A stretch of 64,000 nt of DNA. Origin: Turritopsis dohrnii. Lineage: Eukaryota > Cnidaria > Hydrozoa > Anthoathecata > Oceaniidae. This document shows positions 1 through 10,690 of the stretch, piece after piece. How positions within the stretch are numbered: the first letter of the stretch is position 1; every line of letters begins with the position of its first letter. The DNA lies in the NCBI GenBank assembly GCA_027922465.2, contig BQMF02000015.1:1736001-1800000 (forward strand). Direction: 5' to 3'. The translations under genes were made by a program, and so were the position numbers. A model generated the notes under the pieces. That model saw nothing but the letters and a program-made list of their open reading frames with translations, had not been told where the DNA came from and searched no databases.

Positions 1-2
1 TC

Positions 3-968
3 CCTAATAAATTTCGAAGAAAAGCAATGTTTAAGGCATGGAAAAATGAAATCAGCAAATACAGAAGAAAAGGAAAAAATGATTCATTCGAAATCAAAAA
101 GTCGACAAAAATTTGTGAATTTCATTTTAAACCTCAAGAAATAAGAGTCACTTTGGGTCATGGGAAGAAGAAATTGAATGAAGATGCTATTCCAAGCATA
201 TATTCTTTTAAATCATCAGAGAAACCACATCGAAGATCTCCACGCAAAAGGTGTTCACCTCCTAAAAAATGCCCTGAAAAGAAATTGTATTTGGATGGAA
301 TTGCTGAGAATGATATCGACTTTCCTACTGAAGATTCTATGATTATTCCAAACAAAGAAGATGGAGACCCTCAATGTGCTTCCTGTCAAGAGAAAGACAC
401 GGAAATAGCTATTCTAAAAAATAAACTATATTGTCTTGAACAAAAATATAACTCTTTGTCACATAAATACAATGACCAAATACTGACAACAAAAACTTTG
501 AAAGAAAAGGAGCATAATTTACTGGAAGAAAACATCCATTTGTCAAGTAGACAATTTAATTATAAAAACTTTTCACATTAACCAGATATGTTTAAGTCTG
601 TTACTGGAATTGAAAAGGAACAATTTGACATTCTTTTTGATTATCTCAACCCTGGAGAGAATTGCGAGAACATCAAGTATTATGACAAAAAGGACAAGAC
701 AGATGATGTACTTCCAAAGAACCTTATGTCATCACCATCTTATGATGATCCTAATTCAAAACCAGGTCCACGACCTAAACTATCATCAATTAATCAGCTT
801 TTTATGTTCTTGACATGGCTACGTCTAGGATTTACATTAGGACATACTTCCTGGTTATTTAATTTGCCAAAGTCAATTGTATCCAGATATCTCATAACGT
901 GGGCAAACTTTATTTATCTAAAACTTGGCTGGGGGGGGCTAGCTTTGGTCAACATATTTTGTCACTGA
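3..968 (+). pseudogene. THAP-domain / HTH_Tnp_4 transposase relic, truncated at both ends
   Basis: One reading frame runs from the window edge to 968 and is broken by a single in-frame TAA at 579-581. The first part carries the C-terminal half of a THAP zinc finger: the C-x2-H pair in KICEFHF, then AIPSIYSF, which matches the AVPTIF-type motif that closes THAP domains. A Cys pair and a charged, coiled-coil-like stretch follow (about residues 115-170). After the stop, residues near 780-930 (INQLFMFLTWLRLGFTLGHTSWLF) look like the helix-turn-helix that precedes DDE_Tnp_4 domains. The catalytic domain is absent, because the frame is cut off at a G8 run near 931. The first zinc ligands would lie outside the window. 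I infer a dead DNA transposon of the THAP plus DDE_4 type; the exact superfamily is not certain. Confidence 0.7.
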
Positions 969-1196
969 TTGTCTGAAGAAAGTGGATCTTCAGACTTAGA
1001 ACTTTTTACAATGTTTTCTGTTGTGAGGCTCACTTGTTTCTTGTTGTATTATGAAATGGATTCTGGTTCACTTGAGATTTGTTATTGTTGTTTACACTAC
1101 TCTGACTGTTTACTTAAGGTAAGGTAAATAAACAACAACAAATTCAAAAACAATAAATGTTTGTTTTTCATTTTTAGAGAAAGTGATAATTCAACT

Positions 1197-2203
1197 ATGG
1201 TACGAATCGATATTAAAACCAGTGTGAGGTTAAAAATACTCCACCAAGAATATGGAATAACTTTTGCGGAGCTTTGTAGAAGGTATCCGCAGCATTCAAA
1301 AAGAAGTGTATACCGTCATGCCACTGCCACCCAGGAGCCTTTTGACAGAAGAAGGGAAAACAAAGGTCGACCAAAGGTGTTAGACAGCAGAGATGAACGG
1401 CTCATAATCCGAACACTCCTCAAGTTGCGGAAAGAGCGGGCTTCCTTCAGTGCCAAGAAGATACAGGAGGATACTGGACTGTATCACATTTCCCTCAAGA
1501 CGATTTACCAGGTTCTTCGAAAGAATGGATACAAATATCGGCAGTCGAGAAAGAAAGGTCTTCTGTCGGAGAAAGATAAGAAGCTGAGACTTAAATTCGC
1601 AAAAGAAGCCAAAGAATTGCCCGAAAACTTTTAGCGGGATACTATAGCCTTCTTCTTTGATGGTGTTGGCTTTGCACATCGTACGAATCCGTATGCCGAA
1701 GCAAGAGCTGTATCTTCTATGGCATGGAGGAAGCCCGGCGAAGGTTTACAGATAGCAACGAAAGGTCGCAAAGAAGGAACTGGTGGCAGGATGGCAAATT
1801 ACTTTGTGGGAATTGGGTACGGCAGTGGCGTGGTGTGCTGTGAAAATCATCAGTGGCAAGTGACGGGTCTTCGTTTTGCCCAGTTCATTGACGACAAATT
1901 TCCAGGTAAGACTATGTTCCCATTTTAAAGGAAAAGCAACAAAACAGCGAAACACCAAAATGAAAACAAATCAGAAGTGCTAATTACATAACAGGAACAT
2001 AAGTCTGTGTGATCACTTGTCCAATTATAATTACAGAATTATGAAGCGGAACATAACGTAACCAATCTTCATCTTTCAGACATTTTCCAGAAGTGCGGAA
2101 AGCGACCACGAGGAAGTGTTTGGTTGCTAAAGACGGCGACCCGAGGCAGAACTCAAAGGTGGCCAAAAAAGCGCGGAAGAAGCTCGGCTGTGAAATGTTG
2201 CAA
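1197..2203 (+). pseudogene. Tc1/mariner-superfamily transposase relic with a probable intron
   Basis: From ATG 1197 the frame encodes a paired-like HTH (TSVRLKILHQEYGITFAELC) and a second HTH region (ERLIIRTLLKL, KTIYQVLRKNGYKYR), as in Tc1-type DNA-binding domains. A TAG at 1632-1634 interrupts the frame where the family usually has Trp. The same frame continues with IAFFFDGVGFAHR, whose Asp fits the first catalytic residue. At 1905/1906 the sequence is CAG|GTAAG, and at 2078-2079 TTTCAG, so an intron at 1906-2079 (174 bp) is likely. The next exon holds KDGDPRQNS, the second Asp motif, but one base is missing just before it. The third acidic motif is not found; the palindromic MITE begins at 2224. 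At least one nonsense change, one frameshift and a 3' truncation make it inactive. Confidence 0.8.
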
Positions 2204-2220
2204 ACAAAAACATTCATAAT

Positions 2221-2463
2221 GAGAACGCGTTACCACGCGTTACCCAACGCGTTACCCACGCGTTACCATCAAATTTATGGATGCTAAAAGGGAAAAATGA
2301 CGCGTTACCACGCGTTACCATCTATATATAAAAAAAATATATATACTATATTTTTATATACTGATGGTAACGCGTGGTAACGCGTGGTGTTTCCCTTGTA
2401 ACATGCACAAATTTGATGGTAACGCGTGGGTAACGCGTGGGTATCGCGTGGTAACGCGTTTCA
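2221..2463. mobile_element. Palindromic MITE with ACGCGTTACC repeats
   Basis: The left arm (2221-2330) and right arm (2350-2463) are near-perfect reverse complements around an AT-rich centre. Each arm carries the decamer ACGCGTTACC or close variants several times, in two clusters separated by a spacer. The whole unit would fold into one long hairpin. It sits directly after the last readable codons of the Tc1/mariner relic, so it may have inserted into that gene. No clear target-site duplication is visible, and no coding capacity is present. Confidence 0.8.
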
Positions 2464-3395
2464 AGGAAATTCCCAGCTTAGCCATGATACTTCAATGATT
2501 CGCAGACGTAGTTTTTAAATGTTTTGGAGGATATGTGCTGTCATGTCGGTCTGAACAAAACTTCATGCTCTCATAGACCGTGCCAGCATCTTCTCCGACA
2601 TGGTGTTGGAACGTTCAGAATGTTTATAAATGTTTATAGCTTATAGACGGTTGTGTTGCTATTTCTTCTGTATATATATACGATATATTTCTTCTGTTAT
2701 TTCTATATGTATATATGTGTATATATCTATAATGTATATGTGTGTATACAAGAAAAGTGAGAAGTAACCAAGTAACCAAGTAAATATTATATATCATAGA
2801 TTATTATATTGATTATCATTATGCATGTACATACTATATATATATATATTTATGACCTTGTGTTTAAGCATATATAGAAATGAATGTGTAGATGGCATTT
2901 TTACCCATTCTGTCTGCTGCATTTCCTTTGAAAAACTAGCTTTGGTCAACATATTTCGTCACTGATTCAGTTATGTTGGTATCTTTCGTTTGTTTTTCAT
3001 TTTTATATTTGTTTTTACCTTTTCATTTCACACTGTACATACGTTTTCCTTTTGCTTGTAAATATTTCTGCCCAGATAGGTATTTTGTTTTCATGTTTTT
3101 GTATATATTATATTATTAGTAGTAGTATATTGAAAAAGTAAACTAGTTGTTATTACACGGGGTTTGATGATAAGGCACTTCTGCCTTCTGCTTGCTCTAG
3201 CCATTATATCCGATTATATTTGAGATTTGTATAGATATTGGCGAAATAAAAATAAATAAATAAATAAGTATTAATCGAATACACGTTTTCTAGTCAATTT
3301 GAATTCGTAAAATTTGACTCCAGCATTAGCTTCGCCGAAGAAAACTTGGCTTTACGACTATATCAGTTTTCTATCAAGCATTTAATTTTCCCAAT
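2464..3395. other. AT-rich non-coding stretch with TA microsatellites
   Basis: No gene is seen. There are imperfect TATA/TGTA microsatellite tracts at about 2660-2760 and 2780-2870, an AAAT/AATA run near 3245-3270, and the right copy of the 32-bp direct repeat at 2936-2967. Confidence 0.6.
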
Positions 3396-3645
3396 TAGCG
3401 GGATTCGTAAAAATCATGTTTCGTTTACACGAAACTATTTTTCTATAGATTTGTAGAGAATTATATACAACTTAGTAGAGTTGTTCGTAAGTTTTTCCCT
3501 ACAAAGTCATTAGAAATATCACATCAACACTTGAAATAAGCGTGCAATGTAATGATGTTTCTTTTGACACAAGAAAAGGCTTTAAAAGCCCAAACTAACT
3601 TTTTATTTTTATTTTTTCGTGTAACAGGCTTGAGGAAAAAATCTG
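3396..3645 (+). mobile_element. MITE copy, same family as the one inside the LINE
   Basis: It starts TAGCGGGATTCGTAAAAATC after an AT and matches the MITE at 11917-12206 closely to about 3590. The middle then diverges, but CGTGTAACAGGCT near the right end is kept. The expected terminal inverted repeat at the right end has decayed, so the right limit is approximate. Confidence 0.6.
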
Positions 3646-4306
3646 GATCTCGATCATCCATGTTTGATGGAAAAAGTAAATCAGCTATTAGTATCCTTCC
3701 TATCATGTCTAAGTTATTTGAGAAATGCATTTTCAAACAACTTTCGTCTTTCTTTGAAAACAAATTTTCTAAATTTCAATTTGGGTTTCGGAAAGAACAT
3801 AGCGCACAACAAGCATTACTTGTGATGCTTGAAAGATGGAAGCATAGTTAATAGAAATACAGATGGTTTGGAGCCTTTCAATAGCCTATTCAAATATGTT
3901 ATTCATCGATTTGATCTTTTTTAAAGTGACATGAAGCTGCAAAACAAAAATGTTTTGAAGAACTATTATATGATTTTGACGTAGTAAAGTATACCCGAAG
4001 CGATGTTTTCTAGATACTTTCATTTATTTTTCATATTCTGAGCTGTGATCTTTGAAAGTTTATCAGAAATTGTTAACGTAATTTTGATCTGAGAAAAAAA
4101 GACAAGAAAAAAAACCCGTAGAAACTATACGACATGTTTTTTTATCTTTCAAAAATAAAAAATATAATTACAAAATCCACACTTGTTCTATTAAAACATA
4201 GTTAAATACTGAAGGTGCTGCTATTCAATATTTTGTGATAGAAATATTGAAGCACAACGCGCACTAGAAAATGTATTTACAACTCGTTATAAAAAAAGTT
4301 TAACTC

Positions 4307-5103
4307 ATGCCAGGCCAAAATTGTTCAGTAGTTGGTTGTGGGGTGTGCAGGACTACAAAAGGTATAGGAATTTTTAAAATACCATCCGCAGATCTTGACA
4401 AGAATTGGAGAACACGTTGGTTGGCAGAAATCACGAGGTCAAGAGAAGTTGATAAAAATTTCAAAGCCTTGATAGAAAAAAGTCACGTATATGCATGTGA
4501 AAGACATTTTAAACCTGATGATATCGAAATATGTAAGTTAATTTTCTAGTCATTTCAGTCTGTTTCGGATTTTCTAAAAAACATCGATTTTTCGTAATCT
4601 AGAGTATTTTGCTCGTGAATAACTTTCGTTTTACTATAGTTGTCGGAGAAAAAGTAACAAGGAAAAAGCTTAAACATGGCGTTGTACCAACACTAAATAT
4701 GCCGGTAAAGAGTCATGATACCAAGTCAACTGTACAAAATGAAAGAAAGCATCGTTCGATCGTTCAAATTCACGAACAGAAAAACAAATCTTATTACACA
4801 AGCTTCGACGATTTGAAATCAAGACTAAAGATTTTAAAAACACTTGAAGACTGGGAAATTCATACAAGCCATGAAATTACGTTGGCCTATAAAAATAAAA
4901 AACAAGACCTTTCCGTACCTTACTTAAAATTGACGCTAGATGAAACTTTAGCCTACACTATTGAAGTTTTTGGTTGGCTCCTTCCGGAAGACCACCATAT
5001 TTATAAAACATACAAACGTTCTTTGAGAAACATCACTATATCGGAATTAGATCACACTATTTTCTCTGGAGAAAAATTAACAACCAATAAGATAACAAAA
5101 TAA
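4307..5103 (+). CDS. THAP-domain protein of the P-type element (two exons)
   Basis: Exon 1 is 4307-4532 and exon 2 is 4640-5103, with GTAAGT at 4533 and CTATAG before 4640. Splicing is in phase and gives 229 residues. The THAP zinc ligands are C6, C11, C64 and H67, with Trp34 between them. The domain closes in exon 2 with GVVPTLNMP, the conserved AVPTxNLP-type end, so the splice is what completes the finger. A C-terminal part of about 120 residues follows (YTSFDDLKSRLKI, FGWLLPEDHHIYKTY) with no nuclease signature. It should bind DNA, probably element ends. Since no catalytic domain remains, I infer a repressor-like or decoy product, by analogy with truncated P-element repressors. No stop or frameshift is seen. 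Confidence 0.82.
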
Positions 5104-5152
5104 GTCACCATTCTGTGTTCATTTTGAAAGAAAATATTCTTTAAATACTTAC

Positions 5153-5287
5153 ATTTTCCACTAAAACATTATTTTCTCTACCAAAAAGCTCAGATTCCTT
5201 TAACCTGACAAGAATACTATCCAAATCGTCTTCTGATAAGTGTTTGTAATCGCTTAAATTGCCAGTATCTTCACTATTGCACGCCAT
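5153..5287 (-). CDS. Possible antisense first exon in the P-type element
   Basis: On the minus strand, an ATG at 5287 opens 45 codons (MACNSEDTGNLSDYKHLSED...) ending exactly at a GTAAGT splice donor (plus-strand ACTTAC at 5147-5152). The peptide is acidic and helix-rich, of a kind seen at N-termini. No second exon is identified, and downstream lies the THAP gene on the opposite strand. It may be the 5' end of a gene captured by, or deleted from, the element. It could also be chance. Confidence 0.4.
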
Positions 5288-5545
5288 ATTTATTTTGATC
5301 TCTGCAGCTTCACGATCACGTGACATGCACTTTCAACATCCGGACGTATAACAATAGGAAAAACACGAGTCACCAAACCATGTGTTTCTATTAATTATGA
5401 TGGAAGGAAGCACTTGACAAAGGAGAAAAATTTGGTGCGTTATTTACTGACCTCTCAAAGGCTTTCGATTGCCTCTCGCATGACTTGCTAGTAGCAAAAC
5501 CAAAATGCATATGGTTTAAATCTTCCGTCCCTCAGACTTATTCAT

Positions 5546-5835
5546 TAGGGAGATTCGTAAACTCGACGAGCCTGTTACACGAAAAAAATCAATTACTTGT
5601 GAGAATCTTTTTAAAACTGTTCTTCTTAAATTGTACTTCAGAGATTTCAAGCTTTTTGTTGTATCAAAAGAAACATCATTACTTTGCACGCTTATTTCAA
5701 GTGTTAATGTGAAGTTTCTAATGACTTTGTAGGGAAAAATTCACGAACAACTCTACGAAGTTGTATATAATTCCCCACAAATCTATAGAAAAATAGTTTC
5801 GTGTAAACGAAACATGATTTTTCCGAATCCCGCTA
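5546..5835 (-). mobile_element. 290-bp MITE in the LINE RT (left arm)
   Basis: It is inserted in the RT codons of LIH-DYLSN. The ends are TAGGGAGATTCGTAAA and, as reverse complement, TAGCGGGATTCGGAAA, with AT on both sides (5544-5545, 5836-5837) that is single in the reconstructed target. Subterminal TTACACGAAA / TACACGAAAC sequences are also inverted. It has no coding capacity. The same insertion is at 11917-12206 in the other arm. Confidence 0.75.
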
Positions 5836-7060
5836 ATGATTATTTGTCTAATCGTAAACAGAGAACAAAAACTAACTCGACTTTTAGCTCTTGGCTCGAA
5901 ATTTTCTTTGGAGTCCCACAAGGCTCAATATTAGGGCCACTTTTATTTAACATTCTTCTTTGTGATTTATTTATTCTTATTGATGATGTTGACTTTGTCG
6001 GCTATGCAGATGACAATACACCCTATGTGACAGGAAACGATAACACTCAGGTAATCGTAGCTTTGCAAAACTGCTCTAGAAAATTGTTTCAATGGTTTCA
6101 AGATAATGAAATGAAAGCAAACGCAGGTAAATGTCATCTTGTTTTAAGTAATAAAGAAGAGGCTAATATTGAAATTAATGGCACAAAAATAACCAACACT
6201 TGCAGTGAAAAACTACTTGGAGTTACACTAGAGTCAAACTTAACTATGAATGAACACCTTAAAGAACTCTGCAAAAAAGCATCCCAAAAACTTAATGCCA
6301 TCGGTTGGATGATTCCTAAAATGAAAATGGATAAAAGAAAAGTATTGGTGAATACGTTTTTCAAGTCTTTGTTTAATTATTGTCCGTTGGTATGGATGTG
6401 CCACAGTAGAGGTTATAATAATCGTATTAATAGGCTGCATGAACGCGCCTTGCGAATGATATATAAGGACAATTACTCATCATTTGAAAAGTTAATTAAA
6501 AAAGATAGCTCTGTCACTATACACCACAGAAACCTCCAATTTTTAATGATTGAATTATATAAAATTAGAAGTAAAACCGCACCCACGCTTTTGCAAGAGT
6601 TGTTTAAACTTAAGCAGACACCAATTTATAACTTACGAAGTACTACCGAGTTCGTAATACCTAAAGTAAGAACAACCAACTTTGGGTCTGAAAGGTTAAG
6701 ATTTCTTGGTCCGAAACTATGGGAAACTGTTCTTCAAACAATTAAAGATCTTAAATCATTACAGGAATTCAAAAGAAGTATTAAACAGTGGATTCCTAAA
6801 GATTGCCCTTGTCGCTTGTGCAAAAAATATATTCACAACTTAGGATTCTTATAGCTGTCTTTTAAATTTTTATAATTTTCATTTAAATTTCCTTGTTGTT
6901 AATTTTATATTTATGTATTTATTTCACATTTCATGTTGTACAGTTGACTTAAATTAGCGTTCTCTTTTTTAGAACAGCTAGATTTTAATAATATTTTTAG
7001 TAAATTTGTAAATTTGTCAACTGAAAATAAAGTACTAATAATAATAATAAGAGGAAAAAG

Positions 7061-8063
7061 AAGAAGAAGAAGCCGGTGGTCCTTTGTTGGAAACAGCCTT
7101 ATGCGCACCACTGCCAGATACGTATCGTATAATCGCATAATCATATAATCGTATAATCGCCTACTAAAATCGCCTACTAAAACGTTTCGTGGTGTTTGTT
7201 TTAATGAAAGCTACCATGACGAATTGGGAAATGCTGTAAAAACAAGAAGATCAATCAAATTATCTGGAGAGAAAAGGAAAATGAACTTTTTCGATTCAAC
7301 AGCAGAAGATATTCAAATTGGACATAACTCAAAGATTGAGAAGGTGGTTAATCCATCATTTGAAGTCGGAATTACTGACAATTAAGTCGATATTAGAAAG
7401 TAAAATTCACCGAGATGTATGGCTTGAAGCATACCTCACAGTTGAAGGTCGTCCGAGTATTCCTACGAAGTTAAGGAAAACTGGTGCAGTTGTAAACAAG
7501 TTCGATTTATCCGCTAATGATGAGACGGGTGTAATAAAGGTTACGCTGTGGGGTGATGGGATAAAGTCAGTTCAGAATGATGGAGTGTATTTGATTACAA
7601 GTGCAGTAGTGAACGACTATCTTGGAACTGTTTTGCTTAATACAAATCACAACACGATCTTTACACCTTCCTCTACTGACATTCGCAAGGCTAAAAGCAC
7701 GCTTTCCGAATTGAGAATAAAAACAATTTCTTTCCCGCCATCTTCGATTTTCAATGAGGAACAAAGGTTGTATGTCCACGTTGTAGTCAAAATGTTTCAT
7801 CTGGAGATAGAAGTCGATTGTTTAAGTGCACTAAATTTGGAATTGTGTGCTTACGCAATAAGCTAGAAAACCATTTCAGCATGAAAATGATTTTTGATTC
7901 AGCTACTGTGAATGTTTATCACACGTATATTTTCAAATATTTTGCAGTCAAAAAACTGACTGTACCTACTACAATAGATGGAATTATGGAGGCATTTCTA
8001 GAAGACGATACAACCGAACTGGATTTGGATAACAGAGTTGCGATTATTGCTATAAATGTTTAA
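7061..8063 (+). pseudogene. RPA-like OB-fold (ssDNA-binding) gene fragment, left arm
   Basis: Several frames read in succession. An upstream segment (about 7182-7385, FDSTAEDIQIGHNSKIEKV) is followed by 7396-7800 with EGRPSIPTKLRKTGAVVNKFDLSANDETGVIKVTLWGDGI, then DGVYLITSAVVNDYLGTVLL. The D-x-TG-x-I-x-x-x-LWG pattern and alternating strands fit an OB fold of the RPA large-subunit type. The frame shifts near 7800 into a Cys-containing C-terminal part ending at 8063 (FKCTKFGIVCLRNKLENHFS, DNRVAIIAIN). It aligns in order with the gene after Helentron 1 (37570-38225). RPA-like genes are known passengers of Helitrons, so I infer Helitron/Helentron origin. Frame changes may mark introns or damage. 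Confidence 0.65.
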
Positions 8064-8175
8064 CTGAGTAATAATTTCCAGACTCATACATCAACTTGTC
8101 TTCTGTTGCATATATGAACTCATAATGGCTTTTCTTCGACCTTTTCTACCTTTGTTTATGCAATCACACTTTTTG

Positions 8176-9576
8176 TATGACCCTGTAGGAGGTTGCATCG
8201 AGTTACGGCAACCGAAAATGCATCTCTCTGTTAGTATTTGATGACAATATTTGATCTTGCCAAATGAGCTCCGTTACGCAAAGCTACACTCGCAGCTGTC
8301 TTAACGAAAAAATGCGGGATGTCTAACTACATAGAATCGCCTATGCGCTTGTCTACATTTCTTATAGAAAAAGTCGTTATGTGCGAAAAAAAGTAGTGGA
8401 AATCGGGATTTTAGAAACAAAAGTCGTTGTCAATTTCATCTACGTTTTTTTTTCCAAAAAAAATATACAAAAATAAACAACTAAGAAACTATAAAGGTTA
8501 AAGTTTATAACGTAAAATAATGACAATTGAAAATTTAAAGAGTTCAATGAAACCAAACGCGTGAAGATAGTTAAATATCTAACTGACAAAAAATACACAA
8601 GCGTTTCTCAAAAAAAGTAGGTTCACGGAAATATCATTTTTTTACGGTAGCAGCGAAGCGAATACCGTATTAAAACACCCTTGGACTACTCCTCCTCCTC
8701 CTCCTCCTACTACTACTACCGACCGAAATGGCAGTTTAGCCTGTGCAGCCTACCAATGTCGCTTTCGAAACTGCGTAAATTGCAACTTAAGAACGGAGGC
8801 TAATATAATCTTTATAACTATCAAAACATTCTTTATACGTTCTTTTAGTATTTTACCATAGATTCGCCATTTCCAATAAACATTTTCCTATTAAAAACAC
8901 GGTGGGGAACTTTAGTTGCACCTAATTTGAAACACGGTTAAAATAAACTTAAGCTTTGTTTTTGGTAACGTCTTGTGCTTCGAAGTTCGAAGCTCTCTTC
9001 TTCTTGCAGTTACAAAGATTTATCGAAATTCATCGAACTTAAACTTTTTAAAAGCATTTTACATTTTTTTTATATTTTGTGCGTGTGTATTTTGTTTGCT
9101 TGTCTACAAAAATGTCTTGGATTAAAGTTTGAAACGGTTTTACTTTGTTTCTTATATTTTTAGAAGACGTTTGTTTTTTTTCTCTTTTCGGTCTTACAGC
9201 TTTCTTTTTATAAAAAAAAAAATCTGATATAAAAAAAACGTAGTTTCGCGTATTGTGCATATTTCTTTTGTTTGTATCAAATAGTTTTCTGGTGGTTTTA
9301 CTTAAGCCCTGTTTACACTTTTTCAAATGAAAATTGCCTTAATTTAAGCCTAAGAGATAAACAAAGGTCGACAAAGCTTCATGGGGCTTTCAGACTAATT
9401 AATTTAGAATCTATTTCGTTTTGTACATTGCGAGTTGAAATGCTGCTACCGTTTTGTGCCATATGGCTCTTGTTTATGATTCATAAATTTAGACAGTCAA
9501 TAGATGAATATGAAATGTACTTTGTTGAAAATACATCAATAATATAATAACTAAAATCAAAAAAGCGTATAAGCGA
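8176..9576. other. Unique spacer between the inverted arms
   Basis: About 1.4 kb of AT-rich sequence with no credible gene. It holds a short hairpin (TACGGTA...TACCGTA, about 8643-8670) and a CTC/CTA trinucleotide run at about 8690-8720. The ORFs at 8975-9163 and 9272-9547 are short, hydrophobic and have no recognisable motif. Confidence 0.6.
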
Positions 9577-9688
9577 CAAAAAGTCTCATTGCATAAACAA
9601 AGGTAGAAAAGGTCGAAGAAAAGCCATTACGAGTTCATATATGCAACAGAAGACAAGTTGATATATGAGTCTGGAAATTATTACTCAG

Positions 9689-10690
9689 TTAAACATTTAT
9701 AGCAATAATCGCAACTCTGTTATCCAAATCCAGTTCGGTTGTATCGTCTTCTAGAAATGCCTCCATAATTCCATCTATTGTAGTAGGTACAGTCAGTTTT
9801 TTGACTGCAAAATATTTGAAAATATACGTGTGATAAACATTCACAGTAGCTGAATCAAAAATCATTTTCATGCTGAAATGGTTTTCTAGCTTATTGCGTA
9901 AGCACACAATTCCAAATTTAGTGCACTTAAACAATCGACTTCTATCTCCAGATGAAACATTTTGACTACAACTTGGACATACAACCTTTGTTCCTCATTG
10001 AAAATCGAAGATGGCGGGAAAGAAATTGTTTTTATTCTCAATTCGGAAAGCGTGCTTTTAGCCTTGCGAATGTCAGTAGAGGAAGGTGTAAAGATCGTGT
10101 TGTGATTTGTATTAAGCAAAACAGTTCCAAGATAGTCGTTCACTACTGCACTTGTAATCAAATACACTCCATCATTCTGAACTGACTTTATCCCATCACC
10201 CCACAGCGTAACCTTTATTACACCCGTCTCATCATTAGCGGATAAATCGAACTTGTTTACAACTGCACCAGTTTTCCTTAACTTCGTAGGAATACTCGGA
10301 CGACCTTCAACTGTGAGGTATGCTTCAAGCCATACATCTCGGTGAATTTTACTTTCTAATATCGACTTAATTGTCAGTAATTCCGACTTCAAATGATGGA
10401 TTAACCACCTTCTCAATCTTTGAGTTATGTCCAATTTGAATATCTTCTGCTGTTGAATCGAAAAAGTTCATTTTCCTTTTCTCTCCAGATAATTTGATTG
10501 ATCTTCTTGTTTTTACAGCATTTCCCAATTCGTCATGGTAGCTTTCATTAAAACAAACACCACGAAACGTTTTAGTAGGCGATTTTAGTAGGCGATTATA
10601 CGATTATATGATTATGCGATTATACGATACGTATCTGGCAGTGGTGCGCATAAGGCTGTTTCCAACAAAGGACCACCGGCTTCTTCTTCT
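9689..10690 (-). pseudogene. RPA-like OB-fold gene fragment, right arm
   Basis: Mirror copy of the 7061-8063 gene on the minus strand. The OB-fold part is at 10434-9886 and the C-terminal part at 9934-9689, with the same frame change between them and one amino-acid difference in the longer ORF. Because the frame breaks are shared, they predate the duplication or are introns. Confidence 0.65.

Larger units (their letters stand above)
939..2967. repeat. 32-bp direct repeat bounding a 2-kb block
   Basis: Positions 939-970 and 2936-2967 share 32 bp with one mismatch; both start CTAGCTTTGGTCAACATATT. The left copy cuts off the THAP transposase relic. The block between them holds the Tc1/mariner relic and the palindromic MITE. 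A 9-bp-stem hairpin (GTCTGAAGA / TCTTCAGAC) follows the left copy at 971-995. The repeat is too long for an ordinary target-site duplication, so it may be a short terminal repeat, or two copies of the end of one element. Confidence 0.55.
3843..5399 (+). mobile_element. Non-autonomous P-superfamily element
   Basis: The ends are inverted repeats of about 28 bp: left CATAGTTAATAGAAATACAG, right (reverse complement) CATAATTAATAGAAACACAT, both followed by TGGTTTGG. It splits the LINE RT exactly. The flanks repeat ATGGAAG (3836-3842 and 5400-5406), or 8 bp GATGGAAG if the shared G is counted. The uninterrupted site exists in the right arm near 12350, where the LINE reads straight through. A 5' CA terminus, a duplication of 7-8 bp and an encoded THAP domain are all known of P elements. 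At 1557 bp it is too short for a full transposase. Confidence 0.85.
3692..7060 (+). pseudogene. LINE (SGNH/endonuclease/RT type) left-arm copy, RT part only
   Basis: This is the RT half of the LINE that is longer at 10690-14741. Fingers and palm motifs are read at 3692-3842 (SILPIMSKLFEK, FGFRKEHSAQQALL), then from 5407 (ALFTDLSKAFDCLSHDLL). After the MITE come FFGVPQGSILGPLLFN and the catalytic YADD near 6000, then a thumb and C-terminal region ending at 6854. The UTR ends near 7045 in a short AAT repeat, like CR1/L2-type tails. The copy is interrupted by a P-type element (3843-5399) and a 290-bp MITE (5546-5835), has a frameshift before the MITE, and lacks all sequence 5' of 3692. It cannot be autonomous. 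Confidence 0.88.
3692..8175 (+). repeat. Left arm of a large inverted duplication
   Basis: Apart from the P element, this matches the reverse complement of 9577-12505 almost base for base. The 346-residue RT parts differ at one residue (MIPKMK / MIPEMK) and the 182-residue OB-fold ORFs at one residue (YVHV / YVQV). Similarity ends inside at CAATxxxACTTTTTGT (about 8175 and 9577), and outside at about 3692 and 12505. Confidence 0.9.

Noticed and set aside
7567..7800. Minus-strand ORF opposite the OB-fold gene
   Set aside because: Shadow of the RPA-like frame, and mirrored in the other arm for that reason.
8643..8670. Helitron 3' hairpin
   Set aside because: Stem TACGGTA/TACCGTA is present, but no CTRR end about 10 nt downstream and no matching 5' end.
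9272..9547. 91-codon ORF in the palindrome spacer
   Set aside because: Low-complexity hydrophobic translation, no homology I recognise, no splice signals.
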